From Mesorhizobium sp. (lineage in GTDB: Bacteria > Pseudomonadota > Alphaproteobacteria > Rhizobiales > Rhizobiaceae): a stretch of DNA of 18,156 nucleotides. Below, piece after piece: positions 1 through 7,822 of this stretch (position 1 is its first letter; each line of letters starts with the position of its first letter). Location: assembly GCA_030698645.1 (NCBI GenBank), contig JAUYMV010000339.1, positions 1-18,156 of the forward strand, read 5' to 3'. The position numbers and the translations under genes are program-made. Under the pieces are notes generated by a model. It did no database searches. It saw nothing but the letters and a program-made list of their open reading frames with translations, and was not told where the DNA came from.

Positions 1-338
1 TGCCCGGCCTTGGTGTAGTTCAGGATGTCGACGTTGATATCGCTGCGCGCCTCGATGGCGGCGCGGATCTGGTCGACGGCATGCTGGTCCGTGTCGTGTC
101 CCTGCAGGAAGCGGCAGTTGCGGCCCATCACCTCGTCGCGACGATAGCCGGTCAGGCGCAGGAAGGCGTCGTTGGCGAAGACGATCGGATTGTCGGCCTT
201 GCGCGGATCGGTGACGATCATCGACATGCGCGTTGCGCGGATCGCGGCGGCGAACGGGTCGCCCTTGCCATGCTCCGCGTGCAGCATGTCGGTCATGTGC
301 CAGGCTTCGCTTGGCGCGATCTCCGCTTTCACATCCAT
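1..338 (-). CDS. LOV-domain blue-light photoreceptor (probable LOV histidine kinase), N-terminal part only
   Basis: The first 112 codons of a gene read leftwards and leave the window at base 1. A PAS/LOV flavin-binding domain is visible at about residues 28-112. It contains [13 protein letters not shown] (53-65) and the LOV signature GRNCRFLQG (72-80). Cys75 is the residue that in this family forms the light-induced adduct with FMN. The piece ends at LNYTKAG, just where the second FMN-contacting strand begins. The start at 338 is preceded by AAAGAGGG, a good ribosome binding site. Only a short leader of about 27 residues precedes the domain, as in bacterial LOV kinases. The output domain lies outside the window. 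Histidine kinase (as in Brucella/rhizobial LOV-HK) is the likeliest by family knowledge, but GGDEF/EAL or a stand-alone LOV protein cannot be excluded. Confidence 0.9.
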   Translation of the reverse strand, partial: MDVKAEIAPSEAWHMTDMLHAEHGKGDPFAAAIRATRMSMIVTDPRKADNPIVFANDAFLRLTGYRRDEVMGRNCRFLQGHDTDQHAVDQIRAAIEARSDINVDILNYTKAG

Positions 339-505
339 GATAACCCTCTTTCCATCCTCTTTGTCGGGCTGATAACGGCAAGGCACGGAAAAGGTTCAGT
401 TTTACGGTTCGTCACAAGGTCGTGTACGATGGCATCAGCCGGCAATTCGGCTTGCGAAACAAGGCGCTGCGGCGAGTCGCTGCACAGCGAGATTGACGCC
501 GCAAC

Positions 506-542
506 TTGATGCGGGCGCACGGAAAGTATATACGGTTTCGTA
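506..542 (+). promoter_or_regulatory. Putative vapBC promoter with overlapping operator
   Basis: TTGATG at 506-511 and TATACG at 529-534, with a 17-base spacer, form a plausible sigma-70 promoter. The -10 lies inside an 8-base perfect palindrome GTATATAC (526-533). It also overlaps an inverted repeat TACG-GTTT-CGTA (531-542). A palindrome over the -10 just upstream of vapB is the expected place for VapB/VapBC autorepression. The function is inferred from position and symmetry only. Confidence 0.45.
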
Positions 543-563
543 CCTACAAACGAGGATTGGGCG

Positions 564-848
564 ATGCGCGCGCGGGCGAAAGTGTTCACGACCGGGGGGA
601 GCCAGGCGGTGCGGCTGCCGAAGCAGTTTCGGCTGGATTCGGCGGAGGTCGAGATTTGGCGCGACGGCAGGGACCTGCGCCTGCGCCCGATCGTGCCCCA
701 CGATAGCTGGAAAAAGACGTTCGCAAAGATCGACGAGCTTCTGGCCGGCGAATTTCCGGACCGCGAACAGCCGTCGGGATTCGACCGGGATGTCAGCCTG
801 ACCGAAGATGGTGATCCGGGCGGCAGCGGCTCGGACAAGCCGCGTTGA
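564..848 (+). CDS. vapB: VapB-type antitoxin (AbrB/MazE swapped-hairpin fold)
   Basis: A 94-residue protein opens with RARAKVFTTGGSQAVRLPKQF, the classic swapped-hairpin AbrB/MazE DNA-binding domain of VapB antitoxins (residues about 2-50). The C-terminal part (about 55-94) is acidic, with little predicted order. It includes WKKTFAKIDELL and a Glu/Asp/Gly-rich tail, which in this family threads into the toxin active site. GAGGA lies 8 bases before ATG 564. The stop overlaps the start of the downstream PIN toxin by 4 bases (TTGA), so the two are translationally coupled. VapB would neutralise VapC and, with it, repress the operon through the palindromes over the promoter. The assignment rests on the motif and on the partner gene. 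Confidence 0.92.
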   Translation: MRARAKVFTTGGSQAVRLPKQFRLDSAEVEIWRDGRDLRLRPIVPHDSWKKTFAKIDELLAGEFPDREQPSGFDRDVSLTEDGDPGGSGSDKPR

Positions 849-1252
849 CGACGAGCCTCGACACGAACGTCTGCATAGCGATCATCCGGGGCAAGGATCC
901 GGTCGCCCGCCGCAGGCTGGAGCGGCACGACACTGCAAACGTCGTCATATCCTCAATCGTCTATTTCGAGCTTTTCACGGGCGCCGTCAAAAGCCGCGAC
1001 CGTGACAAGGCCGTCGAGGCCCTGAATCGCATGATCGACCGCATGCAGGTCATCGATTTTTCACGCGAAGACGCCGAAAGCGCCGCATCGCTCCGCGCGC
1101 TGCTCGAAAGCCAGGGCAAACCGATCGGACCGCTCGATACTCTGATCGCCGGGCAGGCGCTGGCACGCGGCTTCACCGTGGCCACCAACAACGCCCGCGA
1201 GTTTTCCCGCGTGCCGGGCCTGCGCGTCGAGGACTGGCTGTCGCCCGGCTGA
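845..1252 (+). CDS. vapC: VapC-type PIN-domain ribonuclease toxin
   Basis: A 135-residue PIN domain spans the whole protein. The expected acidic metal ligands are visible: Asp6 in SLDTNVC, Glu42 in IVYFELFTGA and Asp98 in IGPLDTLIAG. The C-terminal signature TNNAREFSRVPGLRVEDW is typical of the VapC/MvpT subgroup, which cleaves initiator tRNA in enterobacteria; the target here is unknown. The start is TTG at 845 inside the vapB stop (TTGA). No ATG or GTG fits the conserved N terminus, so the toxin has a weak start coupled to antitoxin translation. That arrangement would keep toxin levels below antitoxin. All catalytic residues are present, so the toxin looks intact. Confidence 0.92.
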   Translation: MTTSLDTNVCIAIIRGKDPVARRRLERHDTANVVISSIVYFELFTGAVKSRDRDKAVEALNRMIDRMQVIDFSREDAESAASLRALLESQGKPIGPLDTLIAGQALARGFTVATNNAREFSRVPGLRVEDWLSPG

Positions 1253-1257
1253 CGCCC

Positions 1258-1743
1258 TCACGCGCCCTTGCGCCTGATTCCGATCGAGCGGCCGGCGCGC
1301 TCCGGCATCGGCAGGCCGGCATGGGCGGCGCGCATCGCCTCGACCTTGGCCATGATGTCCGGCGGGAAGGCGGCGACCTTCGGCCCCGACATGTCGATGT
1401 GCAGGGTCAGCGCCTCCGACGTGGCGGCGAGCCAGCCATCGACATGGTGGATCTCCTGGTAGGAGCGCAGGCGCTTTTCGTCGTGGTCGAGAAGCTGGAA
1501 GGTGGCGGTCACCCGGTCGCCCAGATGCAGTTCCCGGACGTAGAAGACATGGACCTCGGCGGTGTAGATGGTCAGCCGGCGGTCCTTCGCATAGGTCGGC
1601 CCCATGCCCATGACTTCGAAGGCGCCGTCGGCGCAGCGGTCGAACAGCACATTGTAGTAGGCCATGTTGAGATGGCCGTTATAGTCGATCCATTCCTTTT
1701 CGATTTCCATGGCGTTCGAGACGAATGGCGCGGCTAGGGTCAT
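1258..1743 (-). CDS. Hotdog-fold acyl-CoA thioesterase (4HBT type)
   Basis: A 161-residue single hotdog domain. The active-site helix region reads WIDYNGHLNMAYYNVLFD (18-35), the D-x-N-G-H-x-N pattern of 4-hydroxybenzoyl-CoA-type thioesterases, with Asp20 and His24 as likely catalytic or binding residues. The rest follows the fold: TAEVHVFYVRELHLGD, then RLRSYQEIHHVDG. Close relatives by recall are betainyl-CoA/carnitine-pathway thioesterases of rhizobia, but the substrate cannot be read from the sequence. GGAG lies 9 bases before the ATG at 1743. The gene ends 5 bases from the vapC stop (convergent). It is divergent from the FAD oxidase, with 129 bases between them that must hold both promoters. 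Confidence 0.85.
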   Translation of the reverse strand: MTLAAPFVSNAMEIEKEWIDYNGHLNMAYYNVLFDRCADGAFEVMGMGPTYAKDRRLTIYTAEVHVFYVRELHLGDRVTATFQLLDHDEKRLRSYQEIHHVDGWLAATSEALTLHIDMSGPKVAAFPPDIMAKVEAMRAAHAGLPMPERAGRSIGIRRKGA

Positions 1744-1872
1744 GGGACATCTCCGGAAGGTGAAATGGGAATTCGCGACAGGCGGCGGATCGGGATGCCG
1801 TTGCGATTTGCAGACTAGCGGTCCAATAGACGATCAGAAAGGGCCGGAAGCGGTCCAGACCGGGAGGAAACG

Positions 1873-3285
1873 ATGGCGCTGGCCGATCTCGTCACCGTGG
1901 AGCGCAACGAAGCAGGCATCGCCGCCGCGCTCGGCATCCTGAAGCAACGCTTCGGCGAGCGTTTCCAGACGAATGCCGACGTGCGGCGCGTGCACAGTCA
2001 CACCACGACCTACATCCCGGCGCAGCTTCCCGATGCGGTGGTGTTTCCCGAAAGCGCGGCCGAAGTCGAGGACATCGTCAAGGTGTGCGCCGAGCACCGC
2101 GTGCCGATCATTCCCTTCGGTATCGGCTCATCGCTCGAAGGCCACGTCAATGCGCCCGGCGGCGGCATCTCGCTCGACACGTCGCGCATGAACCGCGTGC
2201 TTGCCGTGCATGCCGAGGATCTCGACTGCACGGTGGAGCCGGGCATCACGCGCGTCGAGTTGAACACCTATCTGCGTGACACCGGCCTGTTCTTCCCGAT
2301 CGACCCCGGCGCCAACGCGACGCTCGGCGGCATGGCGGCGACGCGCGCGTCCGGCACCAACGCGGTGCGCTACGGCACGATGCGCGACAATGTCGTCTCG
2401 CTGACCGCGGTGATGGCCGACGGACGCTCGATCACGACGGCGGGGCGCGCCAAGAAGACCTCGGCCGGCTACGACCTGACGCGGCTGATCGTCGGCTCGG
2501 AAGGCACGCTCGGCATCATCACCTCGCTGACCGTCAAGCTGCAGGGCATACCGCAGGCGATCTCGGGCGGCGTGTGCCCGTTCCCGTCGGTCGAGACCGC
2601 CTGCCAGGCGGTCATCGCGACGATCCAGTCGGGCATTCCGGTGGCGCGCATCGAGGTCGTCAACGAGCTGCAGATGAAGGCGATGATCGCCTATTCCAAG
2701 CTCGACTATCCGGAAAGCCCGTGCCTGTTCGTCGAATTCCACGGCAGCGACGCGGGCGTCGCGGAACAGGCGGAACTGTTCGGCGAGATCACGGCGGAGT
2801 ATGGCGGCGGACCGTTTCTCTGGACCAGCGTTCCGGAAGAGCGCGCCAAGCTCTGGAAGGCGCGCCACGACGCCTACTGGGCCTCGCAGACGATCAGGCC
2901 GGGCGCGCAGGGCCTGTCGACCGACGTCTGCGTGCCGATCTCGAGGCTCGCCGAATGCATCGCCGAGACCGAGGCCGACATCGCCGAGATGGGACTGATC
3001 GCGCCGATCATCGGCCACGCCGGCGACGGCAATTTCCATGTCCTGGTCCTGCTCGACCCGGACGTGCCCGCCGAGATCGCGCAGACGGAAGTGTTCGTCG
3101 CGCGGCTGAACGAGCGCGCCATACGCATGGAGGGCACGTGCACCGGAGAGCACGGCATCGGCCAGGGCAAGGTCGGATTCATGGAGCTCGAACATGGCGG
3201 CGGCGTCGAGGTCATGCGCGCGATCAAGCGCGCGCTCGACCCGCAGAACATATTCAACCCGGGAAAGATCCTGCCGGCCGGATAA
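1873..3285 (+). CDS. FAD-linked 2-hydroxyacid dehydrogenase (D-lactate dehydrogenase / GlcD family)
   Basis: A 470-residue protein of the VAO/PCMH flavoprotein superfamily. Residues about 53-230 form the FAD-binding domain: PIIPFGIGSSLEGH (78-91), PGANATLGGMAATRASGTNA (145-164) and the pyrophosphate-binding LIVGSEGTLGIIT (205-217). The C-terminal FAD-linked oxidase domain carries IGHAGDGNFHV (379-389), whose His and Asn are typical active-site residues. It also carries CTGEHGIGQGK (423-433) and the closing FNPGKILP. Length and motifs match cytochrome-dependent D-lactate dehydrogenase (yeast Dld1/bacterial Dld) better than glycolate oxidase GlcD. The expected reaction is D-lactate, or a related D-2-hydroxyacid, to the 2-oxoacid, with electrons passed to the respiratory chain. 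GGGAGG lies 6 bases before the ATG. Substrate specificity is not decided by the sequence. Confidence 0.9.
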   Translation: MALADLVTVERNEAGIAAALGILKQRFGERFQTNADVRRVHSHTTTYIPAQLPDAVVFPESAAEVEDIVKVCAEHRVPIIPFGIGSSLEGHVNAPGGGISLDTSRMNRVLAVHAEDLDCTVEPGITRVELNTYLRDTGLFFPIDPGANATLGGMAATRASGTNAVRYGTMRDNVVSLTAVMADGRSITTAGRAKKTSAGYDLTRLIVGSEGTLGIITSLTVKLQGIPQAISGGVCPFPSVETACQAVIATIQSGIPVARIEVVNELQMKAMIAYSKLDYPESPCLFVEFHGSDAGVAEQAELFGEITAEYGGGPFLWTSVPEERAKLWKARHDAYWASQTIRPGAQGLSTDVCVPISRLAECIAETEADIAEMGLIAPIIGHAGDGNFHVLVLLDPDVPAEIAQTEVFVARLNERAIRMEGTCTGEHGIGQGKVGFMELEHGGGVEVMRAIKRALDPQNIFNPGKILPAG

Positions 3286-3368
3286 CCGGCGCGCAGGCGG
3301 ACGCCATTTTATCGACACGCTGCCCGGCGTAGACTACCACAACCAGACGACACCCTGGCGGGAGACAG

Positions 3369-6300
3369 ATTCTGGCGCGGCTCTTTGTCATCATCGGCGG
3401 CCTGATCGTGCTGGCGCTCACCGTGGCGCTGGTCGGGCCGTTCTTCGTCGACTGGACGAACTACCGGGCGGATTTCGAGCGCGAGGCAAGCCGCGTGCTC
3501 GGCCGCGAGGTCAAGGTGGCGGGCGACGCCTGGGCGCGCCTGCTGCCGTTTCCCTCGGTGACGTTCAGCGACGTGCGCGTCGCCGCCGGCGGCGATGCGC
3601 CGGCGATGACGGTCGAGACCTTTTCGATGGATGCCGAACTTGCGCCGTTCCTGCGCGGCGAGGTGCTGATCTTCGACATGCGGCTGGTGCGGCCGAAGGC
3701 GACCATCAGGATCGGCAATGACGGCGAGGTCGACTGGGCGGTGCGGCCGGCCTCTCCGTTCGACCCGAACCACGTCACGCTCGAGAAGCTGACGATCACC
3801 GAGGGCGCGGTCAGCATCGTGCACGCGGCGAGCGGGCGCACGCACGCCATCACGGAGATCAACGCGGCCGTCTCGGCGGCGACGCTGGCCGGGCCGTGGC
3901 GGCTCGACGGGTCGATGCGCTTCGACGGCATTTTGACGGCGCTCGACGCCTCGACCGGCAAGGCCGACGGCAGCGGCGCGATGCGGCTACGCCTGCGCGC
4001 CGCGCCGCAGCGCTATCCGTTCACCATCGAGGCCGACGGCGAGGCGCAGATCCGCGACGGTTCGGCCGGCTATTCCGGCGCCTTCAAGGTGGCGGCGAAC
4101 GACGAGCCGAAGACGCAGCTGCGCGGTTCGGACGGCGCGACCTTCGGGTTGGATGCGGGCAGGACCGTCAAGGCGGTGCCCGACTACCGGATCAACGGCC
4201 GGTTCGAGATCGATCACCGGCGGCTCGCGCTGACCGAGTTCCGCCTGGAGACCGGGCCGCTCGACGATCCCTACACGGCGGACGGCACGGCCGACATCGA
4301 TCTCGGCGGCGAGCCGCGCTTCCAGGTGACCGCGACCGGCGCGCAGTTCCGCTTCGACGACGCGCTCACCGAGGACGGATCGGCGCCCGGCCTGACCTTC
4401 GAGCAGCGGGTCGCGGCGATCAAGGATTTCGTCATCGCGCTGCCGAAGCCGGCGATTCCGGGCACCGTCGAGGTCAGCCTGCCGGCCGTCGTCGCCGGCG
4501 ACACGACGTTCCGCGACGTGCGGCTGTCGGCGGAACCGGCGGAAGGCGGCTGGACGGTCGATACGTTCGCCGCCAGCATGCCCGGCCGCACGACGCTCGA
4601 GGCGAGCGGCTTCGTGTCGGCGACGGACGACGACGCGACGTTCACCGGCGACCTGGTGCTGGCCGTCGGCCAGCCGTCGGGCTTCGCCGCCTGGCTGTCG
4701 CGCGAGGTGGACGAGTCGATCCGCCGGCTGCCGGCCGCGGGTTTTTCGGCGAAGGTCGAGCTATCGAGCGCGCGGCAGGTGTTTCGCGACCTCGAACTGA
4801 TGCTCGGCGGGGCGAAATTCCGCGGCCAGCTCGACCACCTGACGCCGGCCGACGCCAAGGCGGCGATCCTGCTGAAGCTGGATGGCGGCGGCCTCGACCT
4901 CGAAGGTCTGGCTGCATTCGCCTCGCTCTTCGTCAGCGAGAAGGGCGCGAGCCGGCTGACCGGCCGCGACCTCGACCTGGAACTGACCGCCGGCCCGGTC
5001 ACGGTCGCCGGGCTGACGGCGGGCAAGGTCGACACGGCGCTGCGGCTGAAGGACGGCCGGCTCGACATCGACCGGCTGACGCTGTCGGATCTCGCCGGCG
5101 CCAATGTCAGCGCGACGGGCGCCATCACCGGCTTTCCGGAGAGCCCTTCGGGGAACCTCGACGCGTCGATCCTGTCGGGCGACCTGGCGCCGCTCTTCGC
5201 CGTGCTAGGCGAGCGGTTTCCGGACAACCGGCTGGCGGTCGGGCTGGCCGACCGCGCCGCTGCCTTTCCGGGCTTCGGCGAGGAGGCGCGCATAGATCTC
5301 GTCGGCAGCGCCGGGCTCGACCAGGGCAAGCCCGGCTTCGCGGTCAGCGCCAGCGGCACGTCCGGCGGAACGAAATTCTCGCTCGGCTATTCCGGCGCCG
5401 GCACACCGGTCGAGCCGGACCGGATCGACCTGAGCCTTGCGGCGGAGAACGACGACGCCGGCGCGCTGTTCGCGCTCTATGGCGCGCCGGCGCTGCCGTT
5501 CGGGGTGGCGGGCGGCGGCACGACGGAATTGACGCTACGCGGCGCGCCGAAGGGCGGCATGACGACGAATTTCCTGCTCGAGGGCGAGACGGCGGAGCTT
5601 CGCTTCGACGGAACGCTTGGCCTCGGCGAGGACGGGGCGACTGCGGAAGGGCGGGCGAGGCTCGCCGGCGCCGACATCGAGCCGTGGCTGACGACCACCG
5701 GCGTCACCCTGCCCGGCATGGGGCTCGGGCTGGCGTCGGACCTGTCGGCCGACCTGGCGTGGCGGGATGGCCGGCTGGCGCTGGAAAACATGTCCGGGTC
5801 GCTCGGCGGGGTGGCGGTGTCGGGCGATGTCGCGGCGGTGCTCAAGGACGGCCGGCCGCATTTGACGGGCAAGCTGGCCAGCGACTGGCTGCCGCTCGAC
5901 CTGGCCGCGGCGCTCGTGCTCGGCGACGGGGCGTTCGAAGGCGGCGCGGGCGTCTGGCCGGACAGCCCGTTTCCGCCGAAGGTGACGGCGCCGTTCACCG
6001 CCGACCTGGCGCTCACGGCGAAGCAGGTGGCGACGGCCAGCGGGGTGTTGGCGCGCGACGCCGCCATGCAGGCGAAATTCGGCAGCGAGGGTCTGGCGGT
6101 CAGTGGCCTGTCGGCGTCGCTCTACGGCGGCACGATCGGCGGCCTGTTCGACCTCAAGAACAATGACGGCACCGGCATCTTCACAGGACAGCTGACGCTC
6201 GGCGGCGTCGACCTGGCGGCGCTGCCGGCGGTTTCAGGCGTCGCGGGCAAGGGCGATATCTCGGCCAGCCTCACCGCCAGCGGCAAGTCGGCCGGCGGCA

Positions 6301-7334
6301 TGGTCGCCTCGCTCTCCGGCACCGGGACGGCGGCGCTTCGCGGACTGATCATCGACGGGCTCAATCCGGACGCGCTGGCGCAGTTCATCGGCCGCGCCGA
6401 CGCCAAGGGGCGCGAGATCGACGCCGCCGCGGTCGAGGCGTTCGCGCCCGACATCGCGGCCGCCGGGTCGTTTGCCGGCGGCGACACGGACATCGCCTTC
6501 ACGGTCGCGGCGGGCGTGCTGCGCACGCCGCCGGTGACGCTTTCCGGCCCAAAGGCGACGGTGACGGCCGATATCCGCGCCGATCTCGGCGCCTGGACGG
6601 TGGGTGTCGACGGAGAGATCGATTTTGCGCCCGGCGAGGAGGCGCTCGTCGGGTCGCAGCCGTCGGTCGGCTTCGTGCTGGAAGGCGCGCCGGGCGCGGT
6701 GGAGCGGCGCTTCGACACGCAGCCGCTGGCGCAGTTCCTGACGCAGCGCGCGCTGGAGATCGAGCAGGCGCGCGTCGAGGCGATGCAGGCGTTGCTGCTG
6801 GAAAAGCAGCGGCTGCGGCGCGAGGTGCGCTACTACGCGGCGCTGCAGACGGAGCGCGAGCGCGCCGAGGCGGAGCGCGTCCGGGCGGAGGAGGAGCGCC
6901 TTCGCGCCGAGGAAGAGGCTCGGAAGAAGGCCGCCGAGGAAGAACGACTGCGCCTTGAGGCGGAAGCCAAGGCGAAGGCGGAGGCCGAAGCGAAGGCCGC
7001 CGAGCTTGCCAAGGCCGAGGCCGCCAAGCGGGAGCGCATCCGGCTCGAGACCGAAGCCAGGCTGGAAGCCGAACGGGAGGCCAAGGCGAAATCGGACGCG
7101 CTGGCGAAAGCGGCGGCGGAGGCCGCGGCGGCGCAGAAAGCCGCGGAAGACGCGCGCAAGAAGCAGGCGACGCAGGAGGTCATCGACGCGGCCGGCAGGG
7201 CGCAGGGCTCGGTCGAAGCGCAACCCGCCCTGCCGCAGCCCGAAAAGCCCGCCCCGGCGAACACGCTGCCGCAACCCGCGGACAAGGGCGGCTTCACGCT
7301 CGACAGGCTGATCCGCTCGCTGGAAACCCAGTAG
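3369..7334 (+). CDS. AsmA-family inner-membrane/periplasmic protein with C-terminal coiled coil
   Basis: A large protein of 1321 residues counted from ATT 3369. An N-terminal membrane anchor (ILARLFVIIGGLIVLALTVA and onwards, about 1-28) leads into FVDWTNYRADFEREASRVLG, the usual opening of AsmA proteins. A long beta-rich repeat region follows. An AsmA_2-like C-terminal domain lies around 900-1050 (YGGTIGGLFDL; GTGTAALRGLIIDGLNPDAL). Residues about 1124-1274 are an Ala/Glu/Lys/Arg-rich coiled coil. The protein ends in a Pro-rich linker and GGFTLDRLIRSLETQ. AsmA-like proteins are thought to bridge the periplasm and move phospholipids to the outer membrane. The reading frame opens at 3333 after TAG 3330, and its first standard start is GTG 3408, which would cut the anchor in half. 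GGGAG at 3360-3364 points instead to ATT 3369 or CTG 3372. Confidence 0.88.
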   Translation: MLARLFVIIGGLIVLALTVALVGPFFVDWTNYRADFEREASRVLGREVKVAGDAWARLLPFPSVTFSDVRVAAGGDAPAMTVETFSMDAELAPFLRGEVLIFDMRLVRPKATIRIGNDGEVDWAVRPASPFDPNHVTLEKLTITEGAVSIVHAASGRTHAITEINAAVSAATLAGPWRLDGSMRFDGILTALDASTGKADGSGAMRLRLRAAPQRYPFTIEADGEAQIRDGSAGYSGAFKVAANDEPKTQLRGSDGATFGLDAGRTVKAVPDYRINGRFEIDHRRLALTEFRLETGPLDDPYTADGTADIDLGGEPRFQVTATGAQFRFDDALTEDGSAPGLTFEQRVAAIKDFVIALPKPAIPGTVEVSLPAVVAGDTTFRDVRLSAEPAEGGWTVDTFAASMPGRTTLEASGFVSATDDDATFTGDLVLAVGQPSGFAAWLSREVDESIRRLPAAGFSAKVELSSARQVFRDLELMLGGAKFRGQLDHLTPADAKAAILLKLDGGGLDLEGLAAFASLFVSEKGASRLTGRDLDLELTAGPVTVAGLTAGKVDTALRLKDGRLDIDRLTLSDLAGANVSATGAITGFPESPSGNLDASILSGDLAPLFAVLGERFPDNRLAVGLADRAAAFPGFGEEARIDLVGSAGLDQGKPGFAVSASGTSGGTKFSLGYSGAGTPVEPDRIDLSLAAENDDAGALFALYGAPALPFGVAGGGTTELTLRGAPKGGMTTNFLLEGETAELRFDGTLGLGEDGATAEGRARLAGADIEPWLTTTGVTLPGMGLGLASDLSADLAWRDGRLALENMSGSLGGVAVSGDVAAVLKDGRPHLTGKLASDWLPLDLAAALVLGDGAFEGGAGVWPDSPFPPKVTAPFTADLALTAKQVATASGVLARDAAMQAKFGSEGLAVSGLSASLYGGTIGGLFDLKNNDGTGIFTGQLTLGGVDLAALPAVSGVAGKGDISASLTASGKSAGGMVASLSGTGTAALRGLIIDGLNPDALAQFIGRADAKGREIDAAAVEAFAPDIAAAGSFAGGDTDIAFTVAAGVLRTPPVTLSGPKATVTADIRADLGAWTVGVDGEIDFAPGEEALVGSQPSVGFVLEGAPGAVERRFDTQPLAQFLTQRALEIEQARVEAMQALLLEKQRLRREVRYYAALQTERERAEAERVRAEEERLRAEEEARKKAAEEERLRLEAEAKAKAEAEAKAAELAKAEAAKRERIRLETEARLEAEREAKAKSDALAKAAAEAAAAQKAAEDARKKQATQEVIDAAGRAQGSVEAQPALPQPEKPAPANTLPQPADKGGFTLDRLIRSLETQ

Positions 7335-7375
7335 GGGCCGGCAGCCACGGGCCCGGCGATGCACGGGCGGCCGGA

Positions 7376-7603
7376 TCAGCCGCCGTCGGCCCGCTGCTTG
7401 ATATGATGCAGGACGTAGACCCTGAGCGCCGAGGACAGGTTGGCGTCGCGCGGGCGCGCCGCGTCGATCTCGGCGACGAGGCCGGCGAGGCTCAGGCCGC
7501 GCGCGGCGGCGATCGCCTCGATCTCGGCGAAAAACTCGGGCTCGAGCGAAAAGCTGGTGCGGTGGCCGCGGATCGAGACGGAGCGCTTGCGGACGACGCT
7601 CAT
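7376..7603 (-). CDS. Ribbon-helix-helix domain protein (RHH_4)
   Basis: A 75-residue protein. Residues 5-50 (RKRSVSIRGHRTSFSLEPEF and onwards, then LAGLVAEIDAAR) match the alphaproteobacterial RHH_4 family, a small putative DNA-binding fold of the Arc/MetJ type. The tail SALRVYVLHHIKQR is also typical. It is the last gene of the leftward sspB - DUF4169 - RHH set, starting 5 bases after the DUF4169 stop. The target is unknown. It converges on the AsmA gene, with 41 bases between the stops. Confidence 0.85.
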   Translation of the reverse strand: MSVVRKRSVSIRGHRTSFSLEPEFFAEIEAIAAARGLSLAGLVAEIDAARPRDANLSSALRVYVLHHIKQRADGG

Positions 7604-7608
7604 CGGGC

Positions 7609-7821
7609 TCAGGCCGGGTCGGAAGGCAGCGGATCGACGGAGGGGTCCTGCGCGCGACGGTGACCGTCGAGGAAGCGGGCGGCCTGGTCACGGGTGGCAC
7701 GGTCGGCGCGCTTTTCAGCCTTGGTGCGGCCGTGCAGGGCGCGGTTCGCCGCGGCGCGGTCGGCTTCGTCCTCGCGTGCCTTGCGCTTGCGGGCGAGGCG
7801 CAGATTGACGATCTCGGCCAC
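7609..7821 (-). CDS. DUF4169 family protein
   Basis: A 70-residue, very basic and Arg/Lys/Ala-rich protein. The N terminus VAEIVNLRLARKRKAREDEA and the later GRTKAEKRADRATRDQAARFLDGHR are characteristic of DUF4169, a small uncharacterised alphaproteobacterial family. The likely start is GTG 7821, one base after the sspB stop (TAG at 7825-7823), so translation is probably coupled. There is no strong ribosome binding site of its own. A longer in-frame start inside sspB exists but would add residues unlike the family. Function unknown. Its fixed place between sspB and the RHH gene suggests a shared transcript, not a proven shared role. Confidence 0.82.
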   Translation of the reverse strand: MAEIVNLRLARKRKAREDEADRAAANRALHGRTKAEKRADRATRDQAARFLDGHRRAQDPSVDPLPSDPA

Positions 7822-7822
7822 G

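Noticed and set aside
329..928. A 199-codon minus-strand open frame over the LOV-vapB intergenic region and vapBC
   Set aside because: It contradicts the well-supported VapBC pair and the LOV start. Ser/Arg/Pro-rich, with no domain.
2128..3318. A 396-codon minus-strand open frame
   Set aside because: Antisense to the FAD-linked dehydrogenase, whose motifs are complete. The product is Arg/Asp/Ala-rich shadow sequence.
3896..6166. A 756-codon open frame overlapping the AsmA gene in another frame
   Set aside because: Arg/Gly-rich shadow frame caused by high GC. The AsmA frame has the anchor, family motifs and ordered composition.
7335..7357. GC-rich inverted repeat between the convergent AsmA and RHH genes as a bidirectional terminator
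   Set aside because: Only 5-bp alternative pairings (GGGCC/GGCCC or GCCGG/CCGGC) and no T-run on either side. It is not distinguishable from background at this GC content.
6234..7700. A 488-codon minus-strand open frame
   Set aside because: Antisense to the AsmA coiled coil and extending over the RHH gene in another frame. Low-complexity Arg/Leu-rich product with no domain.
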